From Paralvinella palmiformis (taxonomy: Eukaryota > Annelida > Polychaeta > Terebellida > Alvinellidae), in NCBI GenBank assembly GCA_025642065.1, contig JAODUP010000853.1, positions 186,001 to 250,000 of the forward strand: DNA of 64,000 bases. The letters run 5' to 3'. Position numbers and translations under genes: made by a program. Under the pieces are notes generated by a model, which had not been told where the DNA came from, did not search any database, and saw only the letters and a program-made list of their open reading frames with translations. Shown here in pieces: positions 43,690-58,224 of the stretch (positions within the stretch are counted from its first letter, which is position 1; each line of letters opens with the position of its first letter).

Positions 43690-44984
43690 GTAGTTTACTG
43701 TTTCAAATATATAGCTTGTTTGTCACGATTTTGACTTTTCCTAGCAATAAATCGGATACCTTAGCTGAAGCCCAACGACGTAACATGAAGACGGATTCCA
43801 GCAATAAGATCTCTGCCATTAAATAAATGTGACATAATCGAAATTGACAAAATGTATTACAAATGATATAGATGCAGACACGATATCTAAGTCAAATAGT
43901 GCAATATATCAGCATTAAATTATAGATAAATTTAAAAAAAGAGAACCACACGACAATCTCATTCCCTATTCCAAAGGTTTGTTGAACCATACAGACGTCA
44001 TTGCTAATTCCAATTATGGTTAGCGATGATTGATATTAGATATCTACTCCTATCCCACCTAATCTGGACGACTATATTCTAAACCATATTGGTTTTGTCC
44101 CACATTTCTATATTTTACAAATCTTCGTACTTCAAGGCCTTACCAAATTAATAATATAACGTCATCTGTAAGATAACGTCATCTGTATTTGTCATTTGGT
44201 CGCCTTCTTTACTAAACTCGCAGCTCGCTAATTGCCACTCGTGGCATTTGTTTTCCTATGCATTATGTCACCAATGTTTCGCCTAAAAGCTGTAAAGTGT
44301 ATATATTTAGCACTTACAGGTGTGCCTTTCTATTTCATATCACTCGCACAACCATCTTCATTTATGAATGTTTCCCTTTGAAACATTAATGTTTATGTAA
44401 ACTGTATATTTGAGATAACGTTTGTTTAGAGAATTAGGCAGCTAGATGCAGTTGACATATATTCTTCTTCGTTATGCTTAAATTCAAAATTAATTACTCA
44501 TTTAGGAATAAATATGTGTTTTAATGAGAGAAAAAGCCAAGGATTAAAGTTCGACTAAAAGAAAAAAACGAATTATCGCACTTTCAGATAGTTCATAAAT
44601 ATAAAGTCTTTTATGTGAACATTATTTTTATTGAAGAATAAACACTTTAACTTTCCATTTTTTTATTCTTAATTACTATGTATTCAAAAATACGCAACGC
44701 AAGTGATTTGATGCAGCATGTGCCCGAGGTAATTTTATTCTAATAAATCTATAATGTCTTAAGACTGTTAGCGAGGCTATTTCTCCTAGGCGCAATTCAT
44801 TCATGTAGATATGAGTTGAGAAATAGGGATAACATGGCAACAAAATAATTCACATTCTCAACACAAGTACATCATTCCATAAAGAGGATTAGCCTAATAA
44901 TATTAGCTGATAAGCGTAACGTTAGAGCAGCCGTATTTAGGTGGTTACATATTACTGAATGTAGTAAATATTTTAACACACATT
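43690..44984. other. Intergenic, nothing recognised
   Basis: AT-rich DNA with no supportable gene. Confidence 0.5.
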
Positions 44985-44993
44985 ATATATATT

Positions 44994-45044
<51 letters not shown>

Positions 45045-45095
45045 TGGGTGTGTGTGGGTGTGAGTGTGTGTGTGTATTTGTGTGTATGTTTTCGT
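44985..45095. repeat. (TA)n(TG)n microsatellite before a P copy
   Basis: A short TA-rich run, then (TG)n from 45003 with GG interruptions, directly joined to P-family sequence. Confidence 0.95.
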
Positions 45096-45430
45096 ACGCG
45101 ACAAATATGTCACGCCCACAGGAAAGCGACTACATGCAGGCTAACTATAAAAGCGGAAGCACGTTAAACCTACCAATTGACAACACAGCTCCCAGTAAAC
45201 AACACGTGCGTGTTGTTCAATGGGCAGTTACTATATACATATGATAACTACTTTGACACCATGTGGGCCAAAAGACACTTAGATATAGTACAAGTCGACA
45301 GCACATATTCTGACCTGAGCTTTATTCTGGGTTAAAATAAATAAACAAATTCTACCTATATCAACTGTATCGACATATATCCGACTGGTTTGATATCGCA
45401 AGTGGTTTTCTAACCCGAGTGAAAGGTTAG
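45090..45430 (+). repeat. P-family copy joined to duplication block D'
   Basis: 'ttttcgtacgcgacaaatatg', 'cacgcccacaggaaagcg', 'aacaacacgtgcgtg' and 'gagctttattctgggtt' follow the P-unit order (30555-30835). Block D' of the inverted duplication begins within it at about 45250, so the P copy was at least partly included in the duplication; the reversed counterpart at 25560-25690 retains the 3' part. Confidence 0.85.
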
Positions 45431-45718
45431 GTCTGTTATTCATGGAACATGAGCCAAAGTGTAACGTTGAGCCAATAGTGTTGCGGATTTGAGCTAAATT
45501 GATTGATGTCAGAATAAAATATAGTTTTGCTTTTCTTCTGTAAAGCGTAAAGGATTCTTTCCTTATTATAGTAATATGTACTTACATACCCTTCATGCTC
45601 AAAATGGAGTATGCATGTCATTGCATTACGTTTGCTGATAATAATAATTGTTTAATTTTAATCGTAATATACAGGAGATGATAATAATTGGTATGTCTGC
45701 TGTATGTGGTGTTCGCCC

Positions 45719-45723
45719 CCCCC

Positions 45724-45794
<71 letters not shown>
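45719..45794. repeat. (CT)n(AT)n microsatellite
   Basis: CT with two C interruptions, then AT. It is not present at the matching point of arm 1 (about 25140), so it arose or was lost after duplication. Confidence 0.95.
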
Positions 45795-45795
<1 letters not shown>

Positions 45796-47195
45796 AACAT
45801 ACATACTCAAATTTCATATAATAACCGACTTTTGTTATTTTGAAATTATAATTATGGTAGTTTACTAGTGCAACGACATAGACTAATTATTTTATCATAC
45901 CTATACATATCTATGTGAAGAAAATCCTAAATGGGTTGGAAAAAGTTATATACTGGGTCTCCTCTATTTATGATTGATATTTTAGGTATATAAATTGAAC
46001 CTATCTACGATGCCTACTGTAATTATAATTTAATTTAGGTTGTATACATGTATGTTTATATTATATTGCCATTAAACTTCTGTCAGCTGCTCATAATTCT
46101 GATTTAATGTATACACATATAACAGGTCAAATATAATTTATATAGGAATTCTGATTCTAGTGAATGTCTCCTGTAAGTTTAAGGTTTGAAATTTGGCTCA
46201 GGAGATAGAGCCAAAGATATTAATACAACAATTCTTAAATTTAAGTCACTTTACATGTAAGTCACCCAGGTACTCAGTCACTCAGTTAGCATGCACTCAA
46301 TAATTCATTCAGTTATTCAGTCACATAGTCACTCACTCCACAATTCAATTACTCATTTACTTCCAAAATCACTCACTAAATCACTTACTCACACATTCAT
46401 TCACTTACTAATTCACTCACTCACACATGTACTCATTCATTGACTCAGTCACTCATTCACATTATCAGTCTGTCACTCATATTGTCGCTCACTCGGTTAC
46501 TCATCCACTTACTTCCACAGCTAGTGACTTACCAACTCATAGACTACCTTTCTAAATTATCTAGACCGAGGCTAAATAAGAAGAAAATAAATCATTTACT
46601 TACTCACCTTTCTTCTTTTCCAAACAATGTATTTCACACATATCATATATATTGTCTCTACTACATCGTCTTAATAAGTCGTTTTTTATGACGACTGTAT
46701 CTTGTTATCTAGAAATTTGTTATTCCAAACAAGGGATTGTATTTATGGTTCCATAACAAGGTGTGTTACCTTCCACTCCCGCTATGTTCCAAATAAATAC
46801 TGTTCTAAGTGATATCCCTCCTGTATTTTCTCTAGTAAATATTTAGATAGAAAAGAAGATACTTATTGTCCCCTTAGAGTACTGAACTAACTGTAATTGG
46901 AGGAGAAGTAGTTAGAGCTATTTTATTTTACATTACGCTGAACTAAGTGGAATACAAATTGTAGTTGTGTTTGATTTATTGTTGTATTGATATATTCTCA
47001 ATCGCATCAATTTATGGGTTATATTCGTATTAAGCATTTTGTATATTATTATGATTCACCTCTCTATTACACGGGTGCGAATTTCTTAATATCATACTGG
47101 CATCTAAATATCAAAATGTGAACTCACTTTTATGAATGATTACCAAAGATAAGCTATTAATTGTTTGTGGATAACTGCTTTACATTACGGATGCT

Positions 47196-47196
<1 letters not shown>

Positions 47197-47259
<63 letters not shown>

Positions 47260-47280
47260 ATGTGTGTGTGTGTGTGTGTA
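47197..47280. repeat. (TA)n(TG)n microsatellite
   Basis: (TA)n to 47236, then (TG)n. It lies inside the segment of C' that is absent from C. Confidence 0.96.
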
Positions 47281-47740
47281 TTCGTAATTCATTTATGTTT
47301 TTATACGTTGCACCTAATCTAGTAAACAAGAATCCAGGTAAATTAATATAAATTGAAGCGAGAATGTGGCAAAGTTTACGATTACACTTACTTTATTCTA
47401 AGTTGGCAGCATTGTCTTATAGGTTCTACTGTTTTCATTATTGGTGGCTCAAATTCAATAGGTTATATTCTGCCTCAGCACTTGTGAAATTGCTTTATTT
47501 AGGTGAAAATGTCCAATATTTCCCGTTTTTGAACTAATGACATTCTGTCCCGATGTTAACATTTGTCATTGTCTGTTTTCAGCTAACTTAATCATGACTG
47601 ACTGTAGACTCGCCAAATCCCAGAAGAGCCTAGACATGTTCAATTTGATAGTTTTAAGCATATATTCGTATCACAAAAGTAAATCTAATTATGTACACAG
47701 GGACATGCTATATATAAACACAGGAGCTTATTTTTATTAT

Positions 47741-48268
<528 letters not shown>

Positions 48269-48465
48269 CTGATGATGATGATGGTGATGATTGATGTTTT
48301 ACGACCACGTTTGTGCACAAGGTAGGCTAAATGGGCCGAGAAACTTCCAAATGTAATGAGACGAAGTGAAAGACGAAAAACCTTGAAATATGCCCACGCG
48401 GCATTCGAACACGGGTGGTAGTGATCTGTGGTCCAGCACGCTACCGCTAGACCACGGAGGCGCCC
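48269..48465 (-). mobile_element. tRNA-derived SINE inserted in (TATG)n
   Basis: Full-length member on the minus strand: the 5' end 'gggcgcctccgtggtctagcggtag' (reverse complement of 48441-48465, split here as a diagnostic match), B box 'gttcgaatgc' and an ATC tail at 48269-48292. It is flanked by aagtatgtatgt (48254-48265) and aagtatgtatgt (48466-48477); because the target is itself a TATG repeat, the duplication is suggestive only. It is the best-preserved promoter region of the family in this window. Confidence 0.93.
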
Positions 48466-48531
48466 AAGTATGTATGTATGTATGTATGTATGTACGTATG
48501 TACGTATGTATGTATGTATGTATGTATGTAG

Positions 48532-49391
48532 GCATTTTGGCTGACACTTCGAAAGGATTTAACTTCACAAGGTAATTTTGATCCCCTAATAAGGACATCG
48601 CATTCTTTGTTGTTATTTAGATGACGAAAGCTTATTTTTTCATACCTGTATTTTATCCACTGAAAACCCATCGAAGTAAAGCTTCTCCTTAGCCAGATTA
48701 GTGTTTTATCTGTATTATTAAAATATAGAAAATGTAAACACTAATTACTTCTGTTTTGTAAAATAACAAATAGGATTTAGCCTATTTCATTTCGTTTTAA
48801 CATCGATTGAAATAGGTATTTCAAGTTTTCTTTCGTTTCAGTATTATTTAAAATCCTTTCCATTGGAAAATCCTTGTGTTAAATGTATATTTCAAATTAT
48901 CCAAAATCTTTTGATTTACGACTCTGTCGTGAATGAATTAAGACACATAGTTAGCTGACTGGGCCATAGGTCTTCGAAACGGTAATAATGCGAAATATTG
49001 GATGACTTAAACATAGCCGGCCGGAGATTTGATCCAATATGCTAAAGGCCTGTGTCTACATCTGGTTCCAGAGATAATTTAAATGAAGAATATTTTCTTA
49101 TTAAAGGTAGGATTGTTCTTTTTGTAATTAACGCGTATGTGGACTAATATAAGTTATTTTGTATATTTGTTGGCAAATCTTCTTACTAATAATAAGCGAT
49201 TTCGTTATTTAATGTAACAGTATTCATTTTTCATACAGACTCACCAGGTTTTCTCTACATATTCAGGTATAGAAAACTCTCAACTAATCATTATGGTTTC
49301 AAATAGTAAATCAGTGTCCAGTCAAGAAATGTTCATGCTTTTGAGAAGTTGCTTTGAAAATAGCCATATATATATATAATTACTGTCACCA
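48532..49391. other. Downstream of the membrane-protein gene; nothing else recognised
   Basis: This is where the 3' untranslated region of the minus-strand gene should lie. I saw no clear AATAAA within about 200 bp of the stop codon. Confidence 0.45.
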
Positions 49392-49550
49392 TCATAAAAT
49401 AGTATTGCTGTTCTGTTTACTCCGAGGTATATATGTCCGAAGTTTATGGGTTGGTATCAAGTCCGTCAGATAAGTTGTTGTTTGTTGACTTCGGTATAAA
49501 TAAGATCTTTTTCGTATGGCTGAAACTAACAGTGGCTGATCTTCTTCGTG
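49392..49550 (-). other. Exon 5 (terminal, C-terminal tail and stop)
   Basis: Acceptor 'tctctacgctcag'. It opens in phase 0 with HEEDQPLLVSAIRKRSYLYR and ends ...SNTIL-stop. The acidic-dileucine EEDQPLL resembles an endosomal sorting signal of the D/ExxxLL/I type; that is inference. Confidence 0.75.
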
Positions 49551-51058
49551 CTGAGCGTAGAGAAAAGATATGATCAGGCAAATAGTTTTGTGAATGGATG
49601 AAATATCCGACACGAGCAGAGTAGGCGATAATTCGGTTACAGGCCCATTAACGTTTCAGAGCACTGACTTGTTCGTGTATATATATAAACATGTATATAA
49701 AGATGCATTTGCATATTCATTTGCCAATTTTTCTTAAAATAGAAAACATATAATTTCAACTCTAAATTGGACTTACATGTGCAATGCAAAATTTGTGACA
49801 GCATAAGGTAGCGCAAGCCAAGAAACAGCCAATGATAGAAGCGGCCAGGACTAACGTCATGGTCACCATTTGGGACAAATAAACAGTAGTGACAAATCGA
49901 ATATTGTCACATGACTGTTGATTGGAGACGCTGGCGGCTTGAGAAGAACTGTAAGGGAATAACGACATATTGTGGTAAGTGCATGTACGAATATAATACG
50001 AAATAGCCAAATATCCAGTTATTTCTAATTCAATAGATGAAAGAATCAATGAATCACACGCACACGCACCCACGCACCCACGCATGCATGCACGCACATA
50101 TATATATATATATATATGACTACCAGAAAAGAGGGTACAATATCAAGAATAATACGATAAAAGAGTAGAATGACAACCGTTTAATGCTTATGGCCATTTA
50201 TTGTCTCTACCTATGGGTTATATTATGAGACACCGATAATATCGAATGTTTTTACTTTCCATGAAATGTGCTCAGTTGAGTTGATTTGAGTCACTTAACC
50301 TAGGCGGTTGTCGTAATTGTGATATATGATTTAGCGTCGTAAGACTCAGTGACAAAATGCCAGAAACACAGCCGCTCCGATCTCACAACGTGAGGGTTTT
50401 GCAATCTAGAACCCAAAGCAGAACACTGTAATGGATTGATACATGTTATGTACATTTTCTTCTAATACTCACAGTAGGCATACACAAGATGTCTTTATTT
50501 GGCTACAAACACCATATATCCTCATTGTTACTCCGTAGGTGGCGTGGTTGAAACATCCACTCCGCACAAAGAATACATAGCTGGCTATGGTTACAAGTGG
50601 TGTATAGACGAGCCAAGCAACTAGCTGGGTAACAAAGTAGAAATGCGAATATTGACGACATTATCATAAATAAACTATAAAAAGACAGGTATATACAGAA
50701 ATAAGCAATACTAACCAACTTAGAGTGAGCTATTGCTGTACAAATTATACCCGCAAGTCCTATCGTTAATGGCTGGAAGAGTGAAAGAGGTGGCATTATC
50801 ATATGAAGGTTCACTTATAAACATGTGAACGCTATAATAACAAACTTACAGATATCTGGCTTAATTTACCAGCGTTAGAAATGTAATAATTCCTTAACAG
50901 AAGAAAACGAATGATATCTAAAATATGTTATTATTAAAGAAAATAATCAGTAAACATTACTGTAAGTCCAAGCCACCACATATCTGGCTGGCTATTTGAT
51001 GCCACGATAATATCGGCGAATTCTGTCAGTTTTATACCTAATGTTACCATAACAATTC
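49392..51058 (-). CDS. MS4A/CD20-like multi-pass membrane protein, five 3' exons (5' end missing)
   Basis: Exons in transcript order: 50961-51058, 50716-50772, 50473-50624, 49777-49948 and 49392-49550. All four introns are GT-AG (188, 91, 524 and 226 bp) and every join is phase-consistent (0, 0, 2, 0), giving 211 residues to a TGA at 49392-49394. Residues 1-19 are hydrophobic (start of a membrane segment cut by the missing exon). A second segment is at 27-47 (motif WWLGLTPLTIGLAGI), a third at 52-72 and a fourth at about 125-152. A loop between the third and fourth has at least four cysteines. The last 52 residues form a polar, basic tail. Tetraspan topology with a WW-P-G rich second helix fits the MS4A/CD20-type family, whose members are mostly plasma-membrane or endosomal. 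Tetraspanin is unlikely (no CCG loop motif). The gene is strongly supported; the family name is inference. Confidence 0.75.
49777..49948 (-). other. Exon 4 (fourth helix)
   Basis: Acceptor 'attcccttacag', donor GTAAGT, both near consensus. It encodes the helix containing MVTMTLVLAASIIGCFLA followed by several cysteines (possible acylation sites, inferred). Confidence 0.8.
50473..50624 (-). other. Exon 3 (third helix and cysteine-rich loop)
   Basis: Acceptor 'tttgttacccag', donor GTGAGT. It encodes a hydrophobic helix (starting LVAWLVYTPLVTIASYVFF) and then a loop with cysteines. Exit phase 2. Confidence 0.75.
50716..50772 (-). other. Exon 2 (57 bp, symmetric phase 0)
   Basis: Acceptor 'ctcttccag', donor GTTAGT. 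It encodes 19 residues completing the second membrane helix. An unspliced reading through the donor gives a longer hydrophobic frame (to 50503) but ends in a stop and loses the frame of the next exon. Confidence 0.75.
50961..51058 (-). other. Exon 1 of those found in the MS4A-like gene (internal exon)
   Basis: Acceptor 'ttttcag' at 51059-51065, donor GTAATG at 50955-50960. It enters in phase 1 (two bases complete a split codon), proving at least one more exon upstream, which would lie beyond the LINE fragment at 51300-51840 or beyond the duplication block. Confidence 0.75.
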
Positions 51059-51114
51059 CTGAAAATACGCAATACGTTAAAGTATAATATAATATAATAT
51101 AATAAATTTATAAC

Positions 51115-51165
51115 AATATTAATAATAATAATAATAATAGTAATAATAATAATAATAATAATAAA
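51115..51165. repeat. (AAT)n microsatellite
   Basis: Imperfect AAT run of about 50 bp, upstream of the first exon found, probably within an intron. Confidence 0.9.
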
Positions 51166-51299
51166 AACACGTTGTGTAGACAATAAAATCCCAAAGTACC
51201 AATTCAATACAATAGTGTTGACAAAATCAAAACATTCGAAGATATAAATATACAAAAAATACCAGGAAAATATATGTATGGGTATATCTAATTCATGAT

Positions 51300-51835
51300 A
51301 AATTTGGTAAATTAGATGTCATAAGATGTATTTTAAACATGTTCGTGGACTCTGTCGGAAGCAAATTCTCGGGTAGTGTGTTCCACAGATTTGGAAATGC
51401 ACATGAAAATGAACGGCGCTCATATTGTTCAAAGTTGTAATGGAGAACTGGTAACAATGAGCTGTTGGTTTATTGTAAAATAGGGTGTGGCACATATAGC
51501 CCGATTAGCGAGGCAATGCACACCAGCGTCTAACCGTATAGGCAGAGAAACAAAGACGAGTAACTTGTATTCAATTATCTACTTCACGGCCAACCAGCGG
51601 AGTTAGAATGCTAGAGAGCTTGACCCACTGCACAATTTTGGCAGCTGATCGGTACACCATTTCAATCCTGTGAAAATAAGCGGTCGAAGATGCTATACGG
51701 GACAGCGATCCCGTATCCAAGCCGTGATATGACCAGGGAGAGGACAAGGGAATTTGTGTCGTATTTTGGCAAAGCAAAATAGATTTGAGTAAACAGAATG
51801 ACAAGTCGGCTGTCAAGTACGACGCCTATATCGCG
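51300..51835 (-). pseudogene. LINE reverse-transcriptase C-terminus (CR1/L2-like type)
   Basis: Minus-strand reading with several frameshifts: GVVLDSRL near 51825, LVLSLVISRLGYG near 51740, AAKIVQ near 51640, RWLAVK-stop-IIEYKLLVFV near 51570, then an open piece YERRSFSCAFPNLWNTLPEN and STNMFKIHL at 51330-51435. These are the last landmarks of non-LTR ORF2 in the right order (D-x-R-L; SR-DYG; AAR; LHWLPV; R-FS-A-P-LWN-LP; FK-HL). It is inactive. It lies in the same orientation as the MS4A-like gene, probably in its upstream intron. Confidence 0.88.
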
Positions 51836-52029
51836 AACAATTGGCGACAGTCATATGGATCACCCAGACACATATATGGTCACGAACGAAAAGCGACTGA
51901 TTGGATCTTGGCCTTGTTTAAAAGAGGTTCGTTGTAATCCAGTCAGTGTCTAATAATACTAAAGCATTCCTCCATTTTTCGTTGTTTATCAATGAGAATC
52001 GTTGGTGAACATTGAACGAACAATTGAGT

Positions 52030-52690
<661 letters not shown>

Positions 52691-52706
52691 AACACCTACA
52701 CAGGAG

Positions 52707-52743
<37 letters not shown>

Positions 52744-52798
52744 ACACATACACACAAAGACACAAAGACACACATACACACATGATATATTTGTATTA

Positions 52799-52857
<59 letters not shown>

Positions 52858-52908
52858 TAGATAGGTAGATAGTATAATATATAGATAGAGTAGATAGATT
52901 AGATAGAA

Positions 52909-52995
<87 letters not shown>

Positions 52996-53058
52996 AGAGA
53001 GAGAGAGAGAGAGGGGGGAGAGAGTTAGTTAAAGAGAGTGAGTGAGTTAGTGTGTAAG
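52691..53058. repeat. Compound microsatellite (CA, TA, GATA, TA, GA)
   Basis: (CA)n at 52709-52740 with continuations, (TA)n at 52810-52855, GATA-like units to 52910, (TA)n at 52912-52956, (GA)n at 52960-53013 and an imperfect GA run to the start of block B'. Confidence 0.97.
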
Positions 53059-53989
53059 AGAGAAAGAGAGATTCTTTGGTCAGCAAAGACTTACACAAAT
53101 TTACTTCACAATGACAGCTGTAAACAATAGAATGTGTTACAATGTGAGCATGTGTAAATAGCCCCATCCCTGGCTAAATTTGTCACGATCATCTTAGAAG
53201 CGTTAGTGTATTGGCCTAATTGTGCATTTCCAAAGCAATATTCTTGCTGTTCTTTTATTCTGATCTCCCTTGAATTAGTATGTCTATTATAGGAACCTAT
53301 AAAATCCGGAAGCACCGCATCTGTTGAGGAACATTCTGTAACTAATGCTTAGAAACATAACTAACATGAAAGTTTTCACCATTACCTGCAGTCGTGATGT
53401 ATGAATGTAATACAGTCAAATCAGAACATTGCAAGGCATCTACGAAAATGTTCATGTTAACTGACAAACCTGGTATTTTAAAACGTATTTTTTAATTATG
53501 ATATCTTTCTTGAAAGTAACATGTTACAGATTATAAGTCTATGCTGCAACTGTCTACCATGACAAGTTTGTCCAAATGACTTGTGTCGGTAATTTATTTA
53601 ATTAAAAGCTTTAAAGCAACTGGAAAGTGAAATTTGAAATTTAAAATTTCTTATGGCGTCGTGACTCTAGTTATATGAAAATTAAAACTAGCAATTTCAA
53701 ATGAACAGCCATCTTATGCCTGCTATGCAAATATATATTTCTGATGAATATTAATTGAAAACATTTAATACAAGTCATAATTCAGCAAAAACCATTACAA
53801 CCAAACAGAGATAAATTTCAGGAATGATTACTGTTTCTAAAAGAAAACCTCCAAAATGTCCAAAAAAGACCAGAATAGGGACTAAAATAATTTTTTCCAG
53901 ATCACGTTATCTGCTGGATGTCCTATAAAGTCAACTCGTACATCGAGAACTGAGTTTTAGAAAACCATACATCTGCCTGGATCCATAAT

Positions 53990-54030
53990 ATTAATGATGA
54001 TGATGATTGATGTTTTATGATGATGACTGT
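53990..54030 (-). mobile_element. SINE 3' tail fragment (partner of 22357-22400)
   Basis: 'atgatgatgatgattgatgtttta' (split motif) is the reversed SINE tail, inside block B'. Confidence 0.5.
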
Positions 54031-54844
54031 TTTAGGAGCTGACATACCTTAGAATCTCAGCAGGTTAATGATGTGGCGTGACATTAGTATTTTTGCGTCC
54101 AATCCGGATCATGCAATATATCACACGTTTATTAGTATTAAGTACATCATATGAATCATTGCTAACCTTTAGATACAACTATAAACACCATGAAGTACGA
54201 GTATATTGTTCACCTGGGTCATAGTTTGTAATATATATTAATATATTCAGTATTAAGCCTGAACATGTTTAATAACGTTATTTCATGTTATCTATGACAA
54301 TAACACTAACACCAACCATTTCGATCTTAGTAAAGACTGGACATAATTTGATGTAGGAAAAACAAATATTCCACATCGATATTATACTACAGTAAATTAT
54401 AAACCACGAATAGTGGGTGCTATATCATAATGACAGGTCCAGGAAGCTGAGCTAATTGTCATTGATCCAGATGCGTTAAAACATCCCTATTCCTGTGTCA
54501 AAAGTATTTGTAATGTGTCCGGTAGAGTCATATAAATGCCACATCTGTAAACTTATATGGCATTCACCCGATGATAAAAATAGAAACCGATTATGCGTAA
54601 TCATATGTATAGGTGTGTGTTTGTGAGTGAGTGTGTTTGTTTATTTGTGCGTGTTACAATTTACTAACCTGCTATTAGTAAAAACACGTTAATACTAAGA
54701 AGTACCCAACGTACACCACCATGTATGGCGCCATCTCGTGGATAGTCATGTCTTTGTCGACTTACTTTAGGCATTTTAGAGGATGTTTTACTGTCATGAA
54801 AATGCCTGTTTGTTTGTGACAATCACTCACAAGTTGTTTCACCT

Positions 54845-54846
<2 letters not shown>

Positions 54847-54894
<48 letters not shown>

Positions 54895-54922
54895 TATAAT
54901 CAAACCATATCAAAACACACAC

Positions 54923-54958
<36 letters not shown>
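54847..54958. repeat. Two (TA)n tracts
   Basis: (TA)n at 54847-54897 with one AA step, a 26-bp island, then (TA)n at 54925-54958. Confidence 0.97.
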
Positions 54959-54964
<6 letters not shown>

Positions 54965-55029
54965 ATTATTTTAAAACCTAAGAACACAGGAGATAGAAAC
55001 TCACTAGCACATATATCAACAAACAAATA

Positions 55030-56750
<1,721 letters not shown>

Positions 56751-56786
56751 TATGTTTATTACACGCTGAATGCTAAACGTCTTATA

Positions 56787-56830
56787 TGAATGAATGAATG
56801 AATGAATGAATGAATGAATGCATGAATGGA
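56787..56830. repeat. (GAAT)n microsatellite
   Basis: About 10 GAAT units. Confidence 0.95.
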
Positions 56831-57181
56831 TTATATTTTCCAATTAACATTACAATATAATAGCATCAAACAAGTACAAAAGCATAGACAGAAACAGACA
56901 ATATCAACAGTTAATGTAAATTGGAGGGACTGTGTAGCCTGCTGGCTGACTTACCACAGCCCCCAACAAGAAATAGAAAATAAAGCGAAACGTTAACTAA
57001 TTTGGTCTGCGCCGAGTGGTAGAGGCAAACCTCAGGTGAAGGTTCAAGCTAAGGAATATATTAATTATTATTAATTATTATAACTTCTCATTTGATCATT
57101 TGATGAAAGAGAAAATGCCGAATATTGCTAATGTTGTAATTAAATTAGTCAGTCAAACTATGTATTAGTAAAGAGGAGCTA
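56831..57181. other. Intergenic; weak tRNA-like stretch
   Basis: At about 57005-57055 'gccgagtggtagagg' and 'ggttcaagc' loosely resemble A and B boxes, but spacing and flanks do not support a functional tRNA or a SINE call. Confidence 0.35.
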
Positions 57182-57660
57182 TCAATATATCTTGTACAGA
57201 ATACACTTTTTGATAAATTGTTTTACACGTGACCTTGACATATCGTTATAAAAATACTTCGCCCATGTATTCCATAAAATGGGTAATGTAAATAAAGGTA
57301 GTTTGTAAGCAAAATCTGAATAACCCATCGCAATATGAAATAGATTTGATTGACCAGTGCAACGTACATTTGGAAGTTTACTGTTTCTAGTAAACATTTA
57401 ATGTAATGATTTGTGAAAGTAATCAAACATGAAAAGAAGTTATTGGTATTAAAATAGGTCATGAATTTTAAGGATATTCGAGCACTTAAATAAGGGACCA
57501 GTATGAATATTATTCGATTTCCTGTTTATTATACGTATTGCACGTTTTTGTAACTAAAAGGAACGTTTTAATATGGTCCTGTTTGCATTTCTCCAAGCAA
57601 TAATTCCATACGAAAAATAGGACTTTATCAAAGATTAGTATAGCGTTTTCAAACAGGCAT
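57182..57660 (-). pseudogene. LINE reverse-transcriptase C-terminal domain, single frame with in-frame stops
   Basis: One minus-strand frame reads SLIKSYFSYGIIAW, then NANRTILKRSF, stop, LQKRAIRIINRKS, HTGPLFK and NILKIHDLF, stops, then FTRNSKLPNVR, FAYKLPLFTLPILWNTW and SRSRVKQFIKKCIL and its natural stop. The order is that of a non-LTR ORF2 end (SYG-I-W; RAIR-I; H-TR; LWN; F-K-L). Four internal stops and no obvious frameshift imply moderate age. It differs in sequence from the 51300 and 59545 LINE fragments. Confidence 0.9.
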
Positions 57661-58011
57661 ACAACTGTTCAAAACAAAAATATAATCCAACAGAAGAATC
57701 CTGTTATAAACCCACGATCTGGGATCATCCTCAAGAACATCCGGGCACTCTATATTTTTAGAAAATGTTATTCCTTTATAGCTATTAGATGTCCACAACC
57801 TCCACAATATTGAAGCAAACTTCATTAGGAAAGACCGTTCAGATAAAGCTGAGGCAAAATTTAAACCTCCATTTCCGATGTATAAGGCTAACAAAAATGG
57901 ATCATTGAATGTCGACATTGTGGATATGACTCTAGGAGATTAATGGTGATATTTGAAATAAGTAATTCAGCTGAAAATATATCAAAACTGCAAATAATGA
58001 ACATCTGTTTG

Positions 58012-58012
<1 letters not shown>
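57661..58012. other. Possible upstream LINE remnant, unassigned
   Basis: A minus-strand frame at 57649-57918 (89 codons) continues in the same frame as the LINE piece but shows no landmark I recognise, so it may be eroded ORF2 or unrelated. Confidence 0.35.
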
Positions 58013-58013
<1 letters not shown>

Positions 58014-58049
<36 letters not shown>

Positions 58050-58075
58050 TCTTCTCTCTCTTCTCTCTCTCTCTC

Positions 58076-58123
<48 letters not shown>

Positions 58124-58178
58124 GAGAGAGAGGAGAGAGAGAGAGAAGACAGACAGACAGACAGACAGAACAGACAGA

Positions 58179-58222
<44 letters not shown>

Positions 58223-58224
58223 TG

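Noticed and set aside
49762..50097. N-terminal part (MRACMRGCVGACACD...) of the 111-codon frame
   Set aside because: It is a translation of a CA/CGCA-rich intron repeat at 50055-50115; only the part from 49948 downward is exon.
50503..50814. Single 103-codon hydrophobic frame taken as one exon
   Set aside because: Splicing a 91-bp GT-AG intron (50625-50715) restores a better helix and joins in phase to the neighbouring exons. A 41-bp intron ending at the internal 'ttatag' was also considered but is too short and breaks the frame.
57005..57055. Possible tRNA or SINE promoter
   Set aside because: Box matches are weak and the flanks show neither a tail nor target-site duplication.
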